In this document: positions 27,372 to 35,642 of the stretch, piece by piece | How positions within the stretch are numbered: the first letter of the stretch is position 1 | Layout of the letters: the number at the start of each line of letters is the position of its first letter | Assembly: GCF_014858005.1 (NCBI RefSeq) | Contig: NZ_JACYOT010000013.1 | Location: 62,001 to 126,000 of the forward strand | DNA length: 64,000 nt | Reading direction: 5' to 3' | Source of the DNA: Propioniciclava soli | GTDB lineage: Bacteria; Actinomycetota; Actinomycetes; Propionibacteriales; Propionibacteriaceae | Notes under the pieces: generated by a model | What the model was told of the DNA's origin: nothing | Databases searched by the model: none | The model's input: the letters and a program-made list of their open reading frames with translations, nothing else | Program-made: the position numbers and the translations under genes

Positions 27372-28715
27372 TCAGGCCTCCGGTGCGTAGGGGTTGAAGG
27401 TGGCCTCGCCCTCGGCGTCGAGCATCACCGTGACGATGGCGGGGTAACCGCGGCTCATCTTGAACGCCGAGCTGGGCAGCTCCCCCCGGGAGCGGTGGTG
27501 CCGCTCGCGGGCGGCGTCCAGGGGCTCGCGCCCGACGATCTCACCTTGGCGCACGAGTTCGACGAGCAGCGGCCGGTCGTTGTGGTCACCCTCGGGCGGG
27601 GCGCCGATGCCCACGACCTCCGCCTCGGCGATCCCGTGCTCGTTCAGCCGGCGCAGGGCGAACTTCCGACCCCCCACCGAGCCCTTGTTGGTCGACTTCT
27701 TGGCCACCGGTTCGAGCGGTGCGTCCGGATCCTGCGACGCCGCGCGCGACACGAGCTTGTAGACGAACCCGCAGGCGGGGTGGCCCGAGCCGGTGACGAG
27801 CTGCGTCCCCACGCCGTAGCCGTTCACGGGCGCGGCCCGCAGGGCGGCGATCTGGAACTCGTCGAGGTCGGAGGTCACGATGATGCGGGTGTTCACCGCG
27901 CCCAGGGAGTCCAGCAGCTTGCGGACGTCGACCGCCTGGGTCAGCAGGTCACCGGAGTCGAGCCGCACGGCGCCGAGCCGGCCGTTGGTGAGTTCGACGC
28001 CCCGGGTGACGGCCTCGGTCACGTCGTAGGTGTCGACCAGCAGGGTGGTGTCGGCCCCGAGCGCGGCGATCTGGGCGCGGAAGGCGTCCTCCTCGGTGTC
28101 GTGCAGCAGGGTGAAGCTGTGCGCGGCCGTCCCCGCGGTGGGGACGCCGAAGCGTCGGCCGGCCGCCAGGTTCGAGGTGGACGCGAACCCCGCCACATAG
28201 GCGGCCCGGGCGGCGACGACGGCCGACCACTCGTTGGTGCGGCGTGAGCCCATCTCGATGCAGGGCCGCTCGCCCGCCATGGCGGTCATGCGCGAGGCGG
28301 CCGAGGCGACGGCGGAGTCGTAGTTGTAGATGCTCAGCAGCAGCGTCTCGAGGATGCAGGCCTCGGCGAAGGTGCCCTCGACGCTGAGGATCGGCGAGCC
28401 CGGGAAGTACAGCTCGCCGTCGGGATACCCCCAGATGTCGCCGGAGAACCGGTAGGACGCGAGCCACGCGGCGAGGTCGTCGTCCACCACGCCGGTCTCG
28501 AGCAGGAACGAGACGTCCTCGTCACCGAAACGGAAGTTCTCGAGGGCGTCCAGCACCCGTCCGGTGCCCGCCACGACGCCGTAGCGGCGCCCCTCGGGCA
28601 GGCGGCGCGGGAACAGTTCGAACACCGACCGCCTGAACGCCGTGCCAGAACCCATGGCGGCCCGCACCATCGTGAGCTCGTAGTGGTCGGTCAGCAGCGC
28701 CGTGGACGCATTCAT
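27372..28715 (-). CDS. pncB: nicotinate phosphoribosyltransferase
   Basis: Makes nicotinate mononucleotide from nicotinate and PRPP for NAD salvage. The 447 residues begin TALLTDHYELTMVRAA, followed by FELFPRRLPEGRRYGVVAGTGR, MGSRRTNEWSAV, GTAAHSF and VRLDSGDL, all family hallmarks. The ATG at 28715 was chosen over the longer frame because it begins at the family start and a minus-strand TAGGCT lies 7 nt upstream. It is divergent from clpS, as Rv1330c/Rv1331 are. Confidence 0.95.
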   Translation of the reverse strand: MNASTALLTDHYELTMVRAAMGSGTAFRRSVFELFPRRLPEGRRYGVVAGTGRVLDALENFRFGDEDVSFLLETGVVDDDLAAWLASYRFSGDIWGYPDGELYFPGSPILSVEGTFAEACILETLLLSIYNYDSAVASAASRMTAMAGERPCIEMGSRRTNEWSAVVAARAAYVAGFASTSNLAAGRRFGVPTAGTAAHSFTLLHDTEEDAFRAQIAALGADTTLLVDTYDVTEAVTRGVELTNGRLGAVRLDSGDLLTQAVDVRKLLDSLGAVNTRIIVTSDLDEFQIAALRAAPVNGYGVGTQLVTGSGHPACGFVYKLVSRAASQDPDAPLEPVAKKSTNKGSVGGRKFALRRLNEHGIAEAEVVGIGAPPEGDHNDRPLLVELVRQGEIVGREPLDAARERHHRSRGELPSSAFKMSRGYPAIVTVMLDAEGEATFNPYAPEA

Positions 28716-28722
28716 GGCGGTC

Positions 28723-28728
28723 AGCCTA
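28723..28728 (-). promoter_or_regulatory. -10 hexamer of pncB-pncA (leaderless)
   Basis: Minus-strand TAGGCT ends 7 nt before ATG 28715. On the other strand CAGAAT (28742-28747) lies 7 nt before clpS and may be its weaker counterpart. Confidence 0.5.
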
Positions 28729-28754
28729 GCGAGAGGGCATGACAGAATGGGGGC

Positions 28755-29066
28755 ATGTCGAGTCCCGAGGTTCCTGTGACGCCGGCGGGCGGCACCGCCG
28801 TGGCCGAGCGTCCGGCGGAGGTCACCGCCGACCTCACCGGCTGGAACACCCTCGTGTGGGACGACCCGATCAACCTGATGAGCTACGTCACCCACGTGTT
28901 CGTCACCTACTTCAAGTTCAGCCATGCCAAGGCCACGCGGCTGATGATGCAGGTGCACACCGAGGGCCGGTCGGTGGTGGCGACGGGCACGCGGGAGGAG
29001 ATGGAGACCCACGTCAACGCCCTCCACGCCTACGGGCTGTGGGCGACCGTGGAGCGGTCGGAGTGA
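28755..29066 (+). CDS. clpS: ClpS adaptor for ClpAP/ClpCP protease
   Basis: Delivers N-degron substrates to the Clp ATPase. The 103-residue protein has a flexible N-terminus and the ClpS core NTLVWDDPINLMSYVTHVF, with the acidic pocket Asp residues, then HAKATRLMMQVHTEGRSVVATGTREEME. The DUF2017 gene overlaps its stop by GTGA, the conserved partner in Actinobacteria. Confidence 0.95.
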   Translation: MSSPEVPVTPAGGTAVAERPAEVTADLTGWNTLVWDDPINLMSYVTHVFVTYFKFSHAKATRLMMQVHTEGRSVVATGTREEMETHVNALHAYGLWATVERSE

Positions 29067-29626
29067 TCGGCTTCCGGCGCGAGGGCGACGCGCTGGTCGC
29101 CGAGTTCGAGGAGGTCGAGGTCGCCCTCGTCTCCTCGCTGGTCGCGCAGGTGGACGAGTTGCTGGGCGGCGGCCAGGTGGGGGTGGCGCCCGGCCCCAGC
29201 GAGGATCCCTTCGACGCGTGGGCGGGCGAGTTCGGTGACGGGGTCGCGCTGGACGACGCCGACCCGGTCATCGCCCGGCTGTTCCCCGACCCGTACCCCG
29301 ACGATCCGGTCGCCTCCGCGGAGCACAAGCGGTACACGCGCGACGCGCTGCGCCGGGGGCGCGTCGACGACGCCCAGCACGTGCTGTCCGACCTCGACGC
29401 CACCCAGGGGGGCGAGCACCCGCTGGTGGTGGACCTCGCGCATGCCGAGGCGTGGATCAAGACGTTGAACGGGGTGCGGTTGAGTCTGGCGGTGCGCCTG
29501 GGCATCGAGTCCGACGCCGACCACCGGGGTCTGGAGCGCATGTCGCCGCGCGACCCGCGCTACCAGGTGGTCGCGATCTACGACTGGCTGGCGGTCGTCC
29601 TGGAATCCCTGCTCGAGTCGCTCTGA
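29063..29626 (+). CDS. DUF2017 protein, ClpS partner gene
   Basis: A 187-residue protein of unknown function, always found after clpS in Actinobacteria (Rv1332-like). It begins GFRREGDALVAEFEEVEVALVSSLVAQVDELL and is mainly helical, ending IYDWLAVVLESLLESL. The start is the GTG that overlaps the clpS stop; the longer frame upstream is antisense or out-of-frame noise. Confidence 0.85.
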   Translation: MIGFRREGDALVAEFEEVEVALVSSLVAQVDELLGGGQVGVAPGPSEDPFDAWAGEFGDGVALDDADPVIARLFPDPYPDDPVASAEHKRYTRDALRRGRVDDAQHVLSDLDATQGGEHPLVVDLAHAEAWIKTLNGVRLSLAVRLGIESDADHRGLERMSPRDPRYQVVAIYDWLAVVLESLLESL

Positions 29627-29635
29627 GACGACCGC

Positions 29636-29660
29636 GGGTGCCCCGCACGTGAGGGCACCC
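29636..29660. terminator. bidirectional terminator hairpin
   Basis: GGGTGCCC and GGGCACCC form a perfect 8-bp stem with a 9-nt loop between the convergent DUF2017 and lysE genes. Confidence 0.6.
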
Positions 29661-29661
29661 C

Positions 29662-30261
29662 TCAGTGAGCCAGGGCGAGCCGGAGGGCGAGCACCAGCAC
29701 CACGACCCCGATCACGGTGTCGACCACGCGCCAGGCGCGTGGGGACGCGGCCAGGGGGGCCAGCGCGCGGGCGCCGGTGCCGAGGCCGACGAACCAGATG
29801 ACCGACGCCGCCATGGCCCCGAGGGAGAAGGACCAGGCGTGCTCGGCCTGGTGGGCCAATGTGCCCAGCAGGGCGACCGTGTCCAGGTAGACCCCGGGGT
29901 TCAGCAACGTGATCGTCAGCGTGGTGGCCAGCACGGCGGACGCCCCGCGCGCGCCGTCACCGGCGTGCAGCCCCTCGGCGGCCCAGGCCGAGCGGAACGA
30001 CTGGCAGGCGAACCAGACCAGGTAGGCGGCCCCGCCCCAGCGCAGGACGTCGGTCAACCACGGCAGCGCGGTCACCAGCGCGCCGATGCCCAGGTTGCCG
30101 GCGAGGATCAGCAGGCAGTCCGCCACGGCACACACCGCGATGACCAGCCCGACATGCTGACGGGCCAACCCCTGGCGCAGGACGAAGGCGTTCTGCGGGC
30201 CGACGGCGACGATGAGGGACCAACTGGCGAGGGCGCCCGAGACGGCGCTGGAGAACATCAC
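29662..30261 (-). CDS. lysE: LysE/ArgO family amino-acid exporter
   Basis: Exports basic amino acids (lysine or arginine). The 199-residue protein has six hydrophobic segments, the LysE motif WSLIVAVGPQNAFVLRQGL near the start and LLNPGVYLDTVALLGTLA in the middle. GTG 30261 is 7 nt after TAACGT on the minus strand, and the adjacent ATG 30258 is an alternative. It is divergent from a LysG-type regulator, the classical arrangement in corynebacteria. Confidence 0.9.
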   Translation of the reverse strand: MMFSSAVSGALASWSLIVAVGPQNAFVLRQGLARQHVGLVIAVCAVADCLLILAGNLGIGALVTALPWLTDVLRWGGAAYLVWFACQSFRSAWAAEGLHAGDGARGASAVLATTLTITLLNPGVYLDTVALLGTLAHQAEHAWSFSLGAMAASVIWFVGLGTGARALAPLAASPRAWRVVDTVIGVVVLVLALRLALAH

Positions 30262-30268
30262 GTCGTCG

Positions 30269-30274
30269 ACGTTA
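30269..30274 (-). promoter_or_regulatory. -10 hexamer of lysE (leaderless)
   Basis: Minus-strand TAACGT ends 7 nt before GTG 30261. Confidence 0.45.
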
Positions 30275-30319
30275 GGGCCCGCACGGGGTGAAGTACAGCG
30301 AAAGAATCTGCAGCTGGTG

Positions 30320-30325
30320 CAGTAT
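30320..30325 (+). promoter_or_regulatory. -10 hexamer of lysG-like regulator (leaderless)
   Basis: CAGTAT ends 6 nt before ATG 30332. It overlaps TGCAGCTGGTGCAG (30309-30322), a repeat of TGCAG that could be the LysR-type autoregulatory site. Confidence 0.4.
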
Positions 30326-30331
30326 TGCTTC

Positions 30332-31204
30332 ATGCAGCTGGAGCAGTTGCGAGCGTTCGCCACCGCGATCGATCTCGGCACCCTGGACGCCGCCGCCCGT
30401 GAGCTCTCGCTCACCCCCTCGGCGATGAGCCAGCGCCTCCGCGCCCTCGAGGCGTCCGCCGGCGCAGTGCTGCTGGAGCGGACCACGCCGGTGCGACCGA
30501 CGGCCGCCGGCGAGGTCGTGCTGCGGCTGGCGCGCCAGGTGCTGCTCCTGCAGGCCGAGGCGCGCAGCGAACTCGACGGCGGGCTCGGTGTGGAGGGTGG
30601 GGCCGGGGGCCGCGTGACCGTGGTGCGCGTCGTGGTGAACGCGGACTCCCTCGCCACCTGGTTCCCGGCCGTGTTCGACGAGGCCGCGGGCTGGGCGGAC
30701 ATCGCGCTGCACCTCACGGTGGCCGACCAGGCGGTGGCCGCCGAGCATCTCTCCCGCGGCGCGGCGATGGCGGCCGTCACGTCGCGTCCGCGGGCGGCGC
30801 CGGGCTGCCGCTCGGTTCCGCTCGGGGTGATGCGCTACCACGCGATGGCCCGGGCCGACCTGGTGGCGTCCGGACTGGGGCCCGCCGATCTGCCCATGGT
30901 CAACTTCGGCCCGGACGACGACCTGCAGGATGCGCGACTGGCCCAGCTGGGCGTGGGGCGTCCGCCCCGGGTGACCCAGGTGCCCAGTGCGGAGGGCTTC
31001 CTGGCCGCGGTGGCGGCAGGCCTGGGGTGGGGGATGGTGCCGGCCGGCATGCTCGCCCGGACGGACGCCGACCTGTGCCAGCTGCGGGTGGGTGGCACGG
31101 TCGAGGTGCCCCTGTTCTGGCACCGGTGGCGCCTCGCGTCCGAGCCGCTGGACCGGCTCAGCGCCGCGGTGGAGAAGTTCGCCAACATCCACCTTGCGAA
31201 ATAA
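30332..31204 (+). CDS. lysG: LysR-type regulator, LysG/ArgP branch
   Basis: Regulator that senses intracellular basic amino acids and activates the exporter. The 290 residues start with the helix-turn-helix MQLEQLRAFATAIDLGTLDAAARELSLTPSAMSQRLRALE, followed by the effector domain with VRVVVNADSLATWFPAVF, the ArgP/LysG style. The ATG at 30332 is the family start and sits 6 nt from a CAGTAT hexamer. It lies back to back with lysE. Confidence 0.9.
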   Translation: MQLEQLRAFATAIDLGTLDAAARELSLTPSAMSQRLRALEASAGAVLLERTTPVRPTAAGEVVLRLARQVLLLQAEARSELDGGLGVEGGAGGRVTVVRVVVNADSLATWFPAVFDEAAGWADIALHLTVADQAVAAEHLSRGAAMAAVTSRPRAAPGCRSVPLGVMRYHAMARADLVASGLGPADLPMVNFGPDDDLQDARLAQLGVGRPPRVTQVPSAEGFLAAVAAGLGWGMVPAGMLARTDADLCQLRVGGTVEVPLFWHRWRLASEPLDRLSAAVEKFANIHLAK

Positions 31205-31233
31205 CGGACTACTACTGGCGGTCGTAGGGTTGG

Positions 31234-31252
31234 TTAGGTTAGCCTCACCATT
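31234..31252. promoter_or_regulatory. DtxR/IdeR iron box at feoABC promoter
   Basis: TTAGGTTAGCCTCACCA (31234-31250) agrees with the consensus TTAGGTTAGGCTAACCTAA in most positions, with one half-site perfect. It covers the presumed -10 TAGCCT (31240-31245) and ends at the feoA start (31253), so iron-loaded DtxR would block transcription. Confidence 0.75.
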
Positions 31253-31498
31253 GTGAATGCGTCGATCACCCTCGATCGCGCCCCGCTCGGGACGCCCCTG
31301 GTCATTTGGTCCACCCATCCGGACGCCGTCGTCGCCCGGCGACTCTCCCGCTTCGGGGTGCGCCGGGGGGCCCGCCTGACGGTGGTGCAGAAGCTGGTCG
31401 CCGGGGGCCGGGTCGTGTCCGTCGGTGGGGGGCGGCTGGCGCTGGACGCGGGCGTGCTGGCCGGCGTGGCGGTGGCCCCGGAGGCGAGCGCCGCGTGA
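31253..31498 (+). CDS. feoA: FeoA ferrous-iron transport accessory protein
   Basis: An 81-residue SH3-like protein that supports FeoB in ferrous-iron uptake. The order ARRLSRFGVRRGARLTVVQKLVAGGRVVSVGGGRLALDAGVLAGVAV fits the FeoA fold. The GTG start is 7 nt after the presumed -10. It overlaps feoB by GTGA. Confidence 0.85.
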   Translation: MNASITLDRAPLGTPLVIWSTHPDAVVARRLSRFGVRRGARLTVVQKLVAGGRVVSVGGGRLALDAGVLAGVAVAPEASAA

Positions 31499-33525
31499 CC
31501 GCCACCGGCACGCGCCGCCTCAAAGTCGCACCCGCGCTGCCCACGATCCAGGCGGCCTGCCACGGCCCGGCGGGCCGGGGGGCGGGCGAGGGGGCACCCG
31601 TGGTGGCGCTGGCGGGGGCGCCCAACGTCGGCAAGTCGACGCTCTTCAACGCGCTCACGGGTCTCCGCGCGACGACGGGCAACTGGCCCGGGACGACCGT
31701 CGACGTGGGCCGGGGGGTGTGGCGCTTCCGGGCGGGGGACCGCGTCTGCGCCTGCGCGCACTGCGAAGGAACCTGCGCGGCCCACCAACCGAGCGAGTTC
31801 ACGCTGGTCGACCTGCCCGGTGCCTACAGCCTCGACCCGATCAGCCCGGACGAGGAGCTGACCCGGGCGCTCCTGGTGGACGCACCGGCGGCCGAGCGAC
31901 CCGATGCGGTCGTGGTGGTGGTGGACGCGGCACACCTCGCCCGCTCCCTCCACCTCGTGTGCCAGCTCCGTGAGTCGACGCATCGCGTCGTCGTCGCGCT
32001 CACGATGACCGACGTGGCTCGGCAGGCCGGGGTCGAGGTCGACAGCCATGCCCTGGCGGAGGCGGTCGGCTGCCCCGTGGTGGTGGTCGATCCGCGGCGC
32101 CGCACCGGCCTGGACAACCTCACCCGCTTCGTGCGGGAGTCCCTGGCGCGGCCGCGACCCACCGCCCGGGTCGTGGCGCTGGCGTCCGACGACCTCGCGC
32201 GCGAGGACGAGCGGTTCGGATGGATCGAGGCCGCGGTCGACGCCGGCACCACGACATCGGGGGCGCAGCGCATGAGCTTCTCCGACCGGGTCGACCGCGT
32301 GGCCCTCCACCCGGTGGCCGGGCCGCTGCTCTTCCTGGCCGTCATGTGGCTGGTGTTCCAGATCACCACGACCGTCGCGGCCCCCCTGCAGGATGCGCTC
32401 GACGGGCTCTTCACCGGGCCGGTGTCGGACGCGGTGCGCGCCGGCCTGGGCCTCGTCGGGCTCGGGGGCACCTGGGTGGAGGGTCTGCTGGTCGACGGGC
32501 TCGTCGCCGGGGTGGGGATGTTGCTGACGTTCGTGCCGCTCATGGCGCTGATGTTCGTGCTGCTGGCCCTGCTGGAGGACTCGGGCTACTTGGCGCGCGC
32601 GGCGGTGGTGAGCAACAAGTTGATGCGCAGCATCGGGCTGCCGGGCAAGGCGTTCCTGCCGCTCATCGTGGGGTTCGGCTGCAACGTGCCCGCGATCAGC
32701 GCCACCAGAATCCTCGGCGACGCGCGGCAGCGCATCCTGACCGCCCTGCTCGTCCCGTTCACCTCCTGCACGGCCCGCCTGACCGTCTACGTCATGGTGG
32801 GCACCATTTTCTTCGGGCGCGCGGCCGGCACGGTGGTGTTCGTGATGTACCTGTTGTCGATCCTGTTCGTGGTGGGGGTGGGCCTCGCGCTGCGCGCCAC
32901 CTTGTGGCGGACGATGGGCGCCGAGCCGCTCGTGCTCGACCTGCCGCCCTACCAGGCGCCCACGCTACGGCTCACGGCCAGCGTCACGTGGACGCGGCTG
33001 CAGGGCTTCCTGCGCACGGCGTCCGGGATCATCGTGGTGACGGTGTGCGCGGTCTGGCTGCTGCAGTCGATTCCCACCCAGCAGGGCGAATCCTTCGGCT
33101 CGGTGCCGGTGGAGGACTCGGTGTACGCCGCCGGGGCGCGAGCCGTCGCGCCGGTGTTCGCGCCGGCCGGGTTCGACGCCTGGCAGACCACCTCGGCCCT
33201 GGTGGTGGGCTTCGTCGCCAAGGAGGCGGTGATCAGCTCCTGGGCGCAGATTTACGCCGTGACCGAGCCAGCCGAAGGGGAGGATCCGGGGGATCTCGGC
33301 GCCGCGATCATGGGTGCCTTCGAGGAGTCCTCGGGTGGGCACCCCCTGCCGGCCGTGTGGGCGTTCCTCATCTTCCTGATGGCCTACACCCCCTGCGTCG
33401 CGACGGTGGCGGCGCAGCACCGCGAGATCGGGTTGCGGTGGACGCTGTTCGGCATCGCGGTGCAACTCGCCGTCGCCTGGACGGCCGCCGTGGCCGTCTT
33501 CCAGATCGGCCGGTTGTTCTGGTGA
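31495..33525 (+). CDS. feoB: FeoB ferrous-iron transporter
   Basis: Membrane GTPase-coupled Fe(II) transporter of 676 residues. The G domain has GAPNVGKST (G1, from 41), TGNWPGTT (G2) and DLPGAYSLDP (G3); the G4 NxxD motif is changed to T170-M-T-D173. A short insertion with C85, C87, C90 and C94 (CxCx2Cx3C) lies between G2 and G3. The C-terminal part has about eight helices with the Gate motifs PLIVGFGCNVPAI and FMAYTPC-like LIFLMAYTPCVAT. The start is the GTG overlapping feoA. Confidence 0.93.
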   Translation: MTATGTRRLKVAPALPTIQAACHGPAGRGAGEGAPVVALAGAPNVGKSTLFNALTGLRATTGNWPGTTVDVGRGVWRFRAGDRVCACAHCEGTCAAHQPSEFTLVDLPGAYSLDPISPDEELTRALLVDAPAAERPDAVVVVVDAAHLARSLHLVCQLRESTHRVVVALTMTDVARQAGVEVDSHALAEAVGCPVVVVDPRRRTGLDNLTRFVRESLARPRPTARVVALASDDLAREDERFGWIEAAVDAGTTTSGAQRMSFSDRVDRVALHPVAGPLLFLAVMWLVFQITTTVAAPLQDALDGLFTGPVSDAVRAGLGLVGLGGTWVEGLLVDGLVAGVGMLLTFVPLMALMFVLLALLEDSGYLARAAVVSNKLMRSIGLPGKAFLPLIVGFGCNVPAISATRILGDARQRILTALLVPFTSCTARLTVYVMVGTIFFGRAAGTVVFVMYLLSILFVVGVGLALRATLWRTMGAEPLVLDLPPYQAPTLRLTASVTWTRLQGFLRTASGIIVVTVCAVWLLQSIPTQQGESFGSVPVEDSVYAAGARAVAPVFAPAGFDAWQTTSALVVGFVAKEAVISSWAQIYAVTEPAEGEDPGDLGAAIMGAFEESSGGHPLPAVWAFLIFLMAYTPCVATVAAQHREIGLRWTLFGIAVQLAVAWTAAVAVFQIGRLFW

Positions 33526-33538
33526 GCGGGTCGTTTCG

Positions 33539-33826
33539 ATGAGCGGGCCGTTGAGCCGGGTGCTGGACGCCTTCGGCGCCGGTGCGTCGTCGCTGACCGA
33601 GGTGGGGGAGCGCACCGGGCTGGCAGCGGACGTGGTGCGGGCCAGTGTGGAGCACCTGGTCCGGCTGGGCCGGATCGAGGCGAAGGCGTTGGCGGCGGGG
33701 TGCCCCGCCGGGGGCTGCGGCGGGTGTGCGTCCGGGGGGCCGGGCGGCTCCCCGGGCTGCGGGGCGGCGTCGCCCTCCTCGGCCCGGACCGGGCCCGTCC
33801 TCGTCGCGCTGACGCTCCGCCGCTGA
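33539..33826 (+). CDS. feoC: FeoC-like winged-helix protein with cysteine cluster
   Basis: A 95-residue protein 13 bases after feoB. Residues 1-50 form a small winged helix (LSRVLDAFGAGASSLTEVGERTGLAADVVRASVEHLVRLGRIEAKAL), then CPAGGCGGC with two more Cys downstream, and a Gly/Ser-rich tail. FeoC proteins have a winged helix with a Cys-rich, iron-sulfur-binding wing, and the position is right; homology is moderate. Confidence 0.7.
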   Translation: MSGPLSRVLDAFGAGASSLTEVGERTGLAADVVRASVEHLVRLGRIEAKALAAGCPAGGCGGCASGGPGGSPGCGAASPSSARTGPVLVALTLRR

Positions 33827-33827
33827 T

Positions 33828-33875
33828 CGCACCGAGCGCCACCGGGGTCGCCGACGTCCCCGTGCGGGTGGTGCG
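33828..33875. terminator. possible terminator between convergent feoC and membrane-protein gene
   Basis: CGCACC (33828-33833) and GGTGCG (33870-33875) form the outer stem, with a GGGG/CCCC pairing inside. No T-run. Confidence 0.35.
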
Positions 33876-33888
33876 GCCAATGATTTCC

Positions 33889-34332
33889 TCAGGCGCCGAA
33901 GGCGAGATTCACCACAGCAACGATGGAACCGGCGATGGCCGCCATGACGGCCATGGAGGCGACATTCTTGTCCCGGCCGCGCAGCTGCAGGGCCAGCAGG
34001 GCCAGACCGAAGCTGCCGGGGATGAGCAGCCATCCGGGCGTCGCGTCGGTCTGAATGAGGGCCAGGATGCCGCCGACGACGGCGAGGAGGAGCGCGACGA
34101 CGCCGAGCGGGTTGCGACGGGCCTCCGGGAACTCCCACCCGTTGTACGGGGTGATGGGCGAAGTCAGATCCACATCGGGGGTCGAGGTCCACGTCACGGA
34201 GACCTCGGGTGCCGCGACGCGCTGGGCGGCCGGGCCGGCGGAGCGGACTGCCACCTGGGGGGCGGCCGGGATCACGGTGCGCACCGGCGTGCGGGCGGGC
34301 GTGAGGCGGAGGCCGGTGGTGATGGCGGTCAT
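33889..34332 (-). CDS. hypothetical membrane protein
   Basis: A 147-residue protein, no family recognised. Residues 1-70 are hydrophilic and Ala/Pro/Val-rich, and residues about 75-147 form three helices (NPLGVVALLLAVVGGILALI, PGWLLIPGSFGLALLALQL, MAVMAAIAGSIVAVVNLAF). GAGGAG upstream of ATG 34332 supports the start. Two matching palindromic sites lie just upstream, so it is probably under a dedicated repressor. Confidence 0.65.
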   Translation of the reverse strand: MTAITTGLRLTPARTPVRTVIPAAPQVAVRSAGPAAQRVAAPEVSVTWTSTPDVDLTSPITPYNGWEFPEARRNPLGVVALLLAVVGGILALIQTDATPGWLLIPGSFGLALLALQLRGRDKNVASMAVMAAIAGSIVAVVNLAFGA

Positions 34333-34345
34333 GGGTGCTCCTCGT

Positions 34346-34390
34346 AAGTTAAATGAAGGTTCAACTTTCCTTGCTCCATGAAGCTTCAAC
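34346..34390. promoter_or_regulatory. tandem operator-like repeats before membrane-protein gene
   Basis: ATGAAGGTTCAAC (34353-34365) and ATGAAGCTTCAAC (34378-34390) are direct repeats 25 bases apart. The second contains the perfect palindrome TTGAAGCTTCAA on either strand when read with its flanks (TGAAGCTTCA exact); the first is flanked by AAGTT and AACTT. The 25-bp spacing is about two and a half helical turns. MarR-family operators often look like this; the regulator is not identified. Confidence 0.45.
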
Positions 34391-34544
34391 CGTCAGGCCG
34401 AAGGGTGTCAATTCTTCATCGAGCCGGTTGCCAAGGTTGCCATGGCGGCGTCACCGGGCCGTCCCCCCGCAGGTGACCGGGCCCGTTCGCGGGCTGCGGA
34501 GCGGGCGGGTTGGCATCGACGGCGCGATTGACCATGCTGGGGTC

Positions 34545-35642
34545 ATGCAGCAGGTACAGGCCGTCGTCTCGCGGAGCAAGGACGCCCCGGTTGAACTCGT
34601 CACCATCACCGTTCCCGATCCCGGCCCCGGCGAGGCGGTGGTGCGCGTGCAGGCGTGCGGGGTCTGCCACACCGACCTCCACTACGTGCAGGGTGGCATC
34701 GGGGACGACTATCCCTACCTGCTGGGCCACGAGGCGTCCGGCATCGTCGAGGCGGTGGGTGAGGGCGTCAGCGAGGTCGCGCCCGGCGACTTCGTGATCC
34801 TGAACTGGCGGGCGGTGTGTGGCGAGTGCCGCGCGTGTCGGCGGGGCCGGCCCTGGTACTGCTTCAACACCCACAACGCGACGCAGCGCATGACGCTCGA
34901 GGACGGCACGGAGTTGACCCCGGCGCTCGGCATCGGCGCGTTCGCCGAGAAGACCCTCGTGGCCGCCGGCCAGTGCACGAAGGTGGATCCGGCCGCCCGG
35001 CCGGCCGCCGCGGGCCTCCTCGGCTGCGGCGTCATGGCGGGCATCGGTGCCGCGCTCAACACGGGCAACGTCGGCCGCGGTGACTCCGTGGCGGTGATCG
35101 GCTGCGGGGGCGTGGGCATGGCCGCGGTGGTCGGGGCGGACCTGGCCGGTGCCGCGCGGATCATCGCCGTCGACGTCGACCCCCGCAAGCTCGACCGAGC
35201 GCGTGAGCTGGGCGCGACCGATGCGGTCAACGCACGGGAGGCGGACCCGGTCGAGGCGATCCGTGCGCTCACCGGCGGCTTCGGGGCCGACGTGGTGATC
35301 GACGCGGTGGGGCGTCCGGAAACCTGGCGACAGGCGTTCTACGCGCGCGACCTGGCGGGCACCGTGGTGCTCGTCGGCGTCCCCACGCCCGAGATGGAGC
35401 TGACCGTGCCGCTGCTGGACGTCTTCGGACGCGGCGGCTCGCTGAAGTCCAGCTGGTACGGCGACTGCCTGCCGAGTCGGGACTTCCCGATGCTGATCGA
35501 CCTCTACACCCGGGGTCGGCTGCCGTTGGATGCGTTCGTCAGCGAGGAGATCGGCATCGGCGAGATCGACGACGCGTTCGCGAAGATGCACCGCGGTGAG
35601 GTGCTGCGCAGCGTCGTCGTCATGGCAGGATCGCCGGCATGA
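34545..35642 (+). CDS. mscR: S-(hydroxymethyl)mycothiol dehydrogenase
   Basis: Zinc- and NAD-dependent class III alcohol dehydrogenase-type enzyme that oxidises the formaldehyde-mycothiol adduct (and can reduce S-nitrosomycothiol). The 365 residues have the catalytic zinc ligands C41 and H62-E63 (GHE), structural zinc Cys C92, C95, C98 and C106, and the nucleotide fold [29 protein letters not shown]. The sequence follows the mycothiol type rather than the glutathione type. ATG 34545 is 6 nt after CATGCT, a weak -10, so the mRNA may be leaderless. It indicates that the host makes mycothiol. Confidence 0.93.
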   Translation: MQQVQAVVSRSKDAPVELVTITVPDPGPGEAVVRVQACGVCHTDLHYVQGGIGDDYPYLLGHEASGIVEAVGEGVSEVAPGDFVILNWRAVCGECRACRRGRPWYCFNTHNATQRMTLEDGTELTPALGIGAFAEKTLVAAGQCTKVDPAARPAAAGLLGCGVMAGIGAALNTGNVGRGDSVAVIGCGGVGMAAVVGADLAGAARIIAVDVDPRKLDRARELGATDAVNAREADPVEAIRALTGGFGADVVIDAVGRPETWRQAFYARDLAGTVVLVGVPTPEMELTVPLLDVFGRGGSLKSSWYGDCLPSRDFPMLIDLYTRGRLPLDAFVSEEIGIGEIDDAFAKMHRGEVLRSVVVMAGSPA

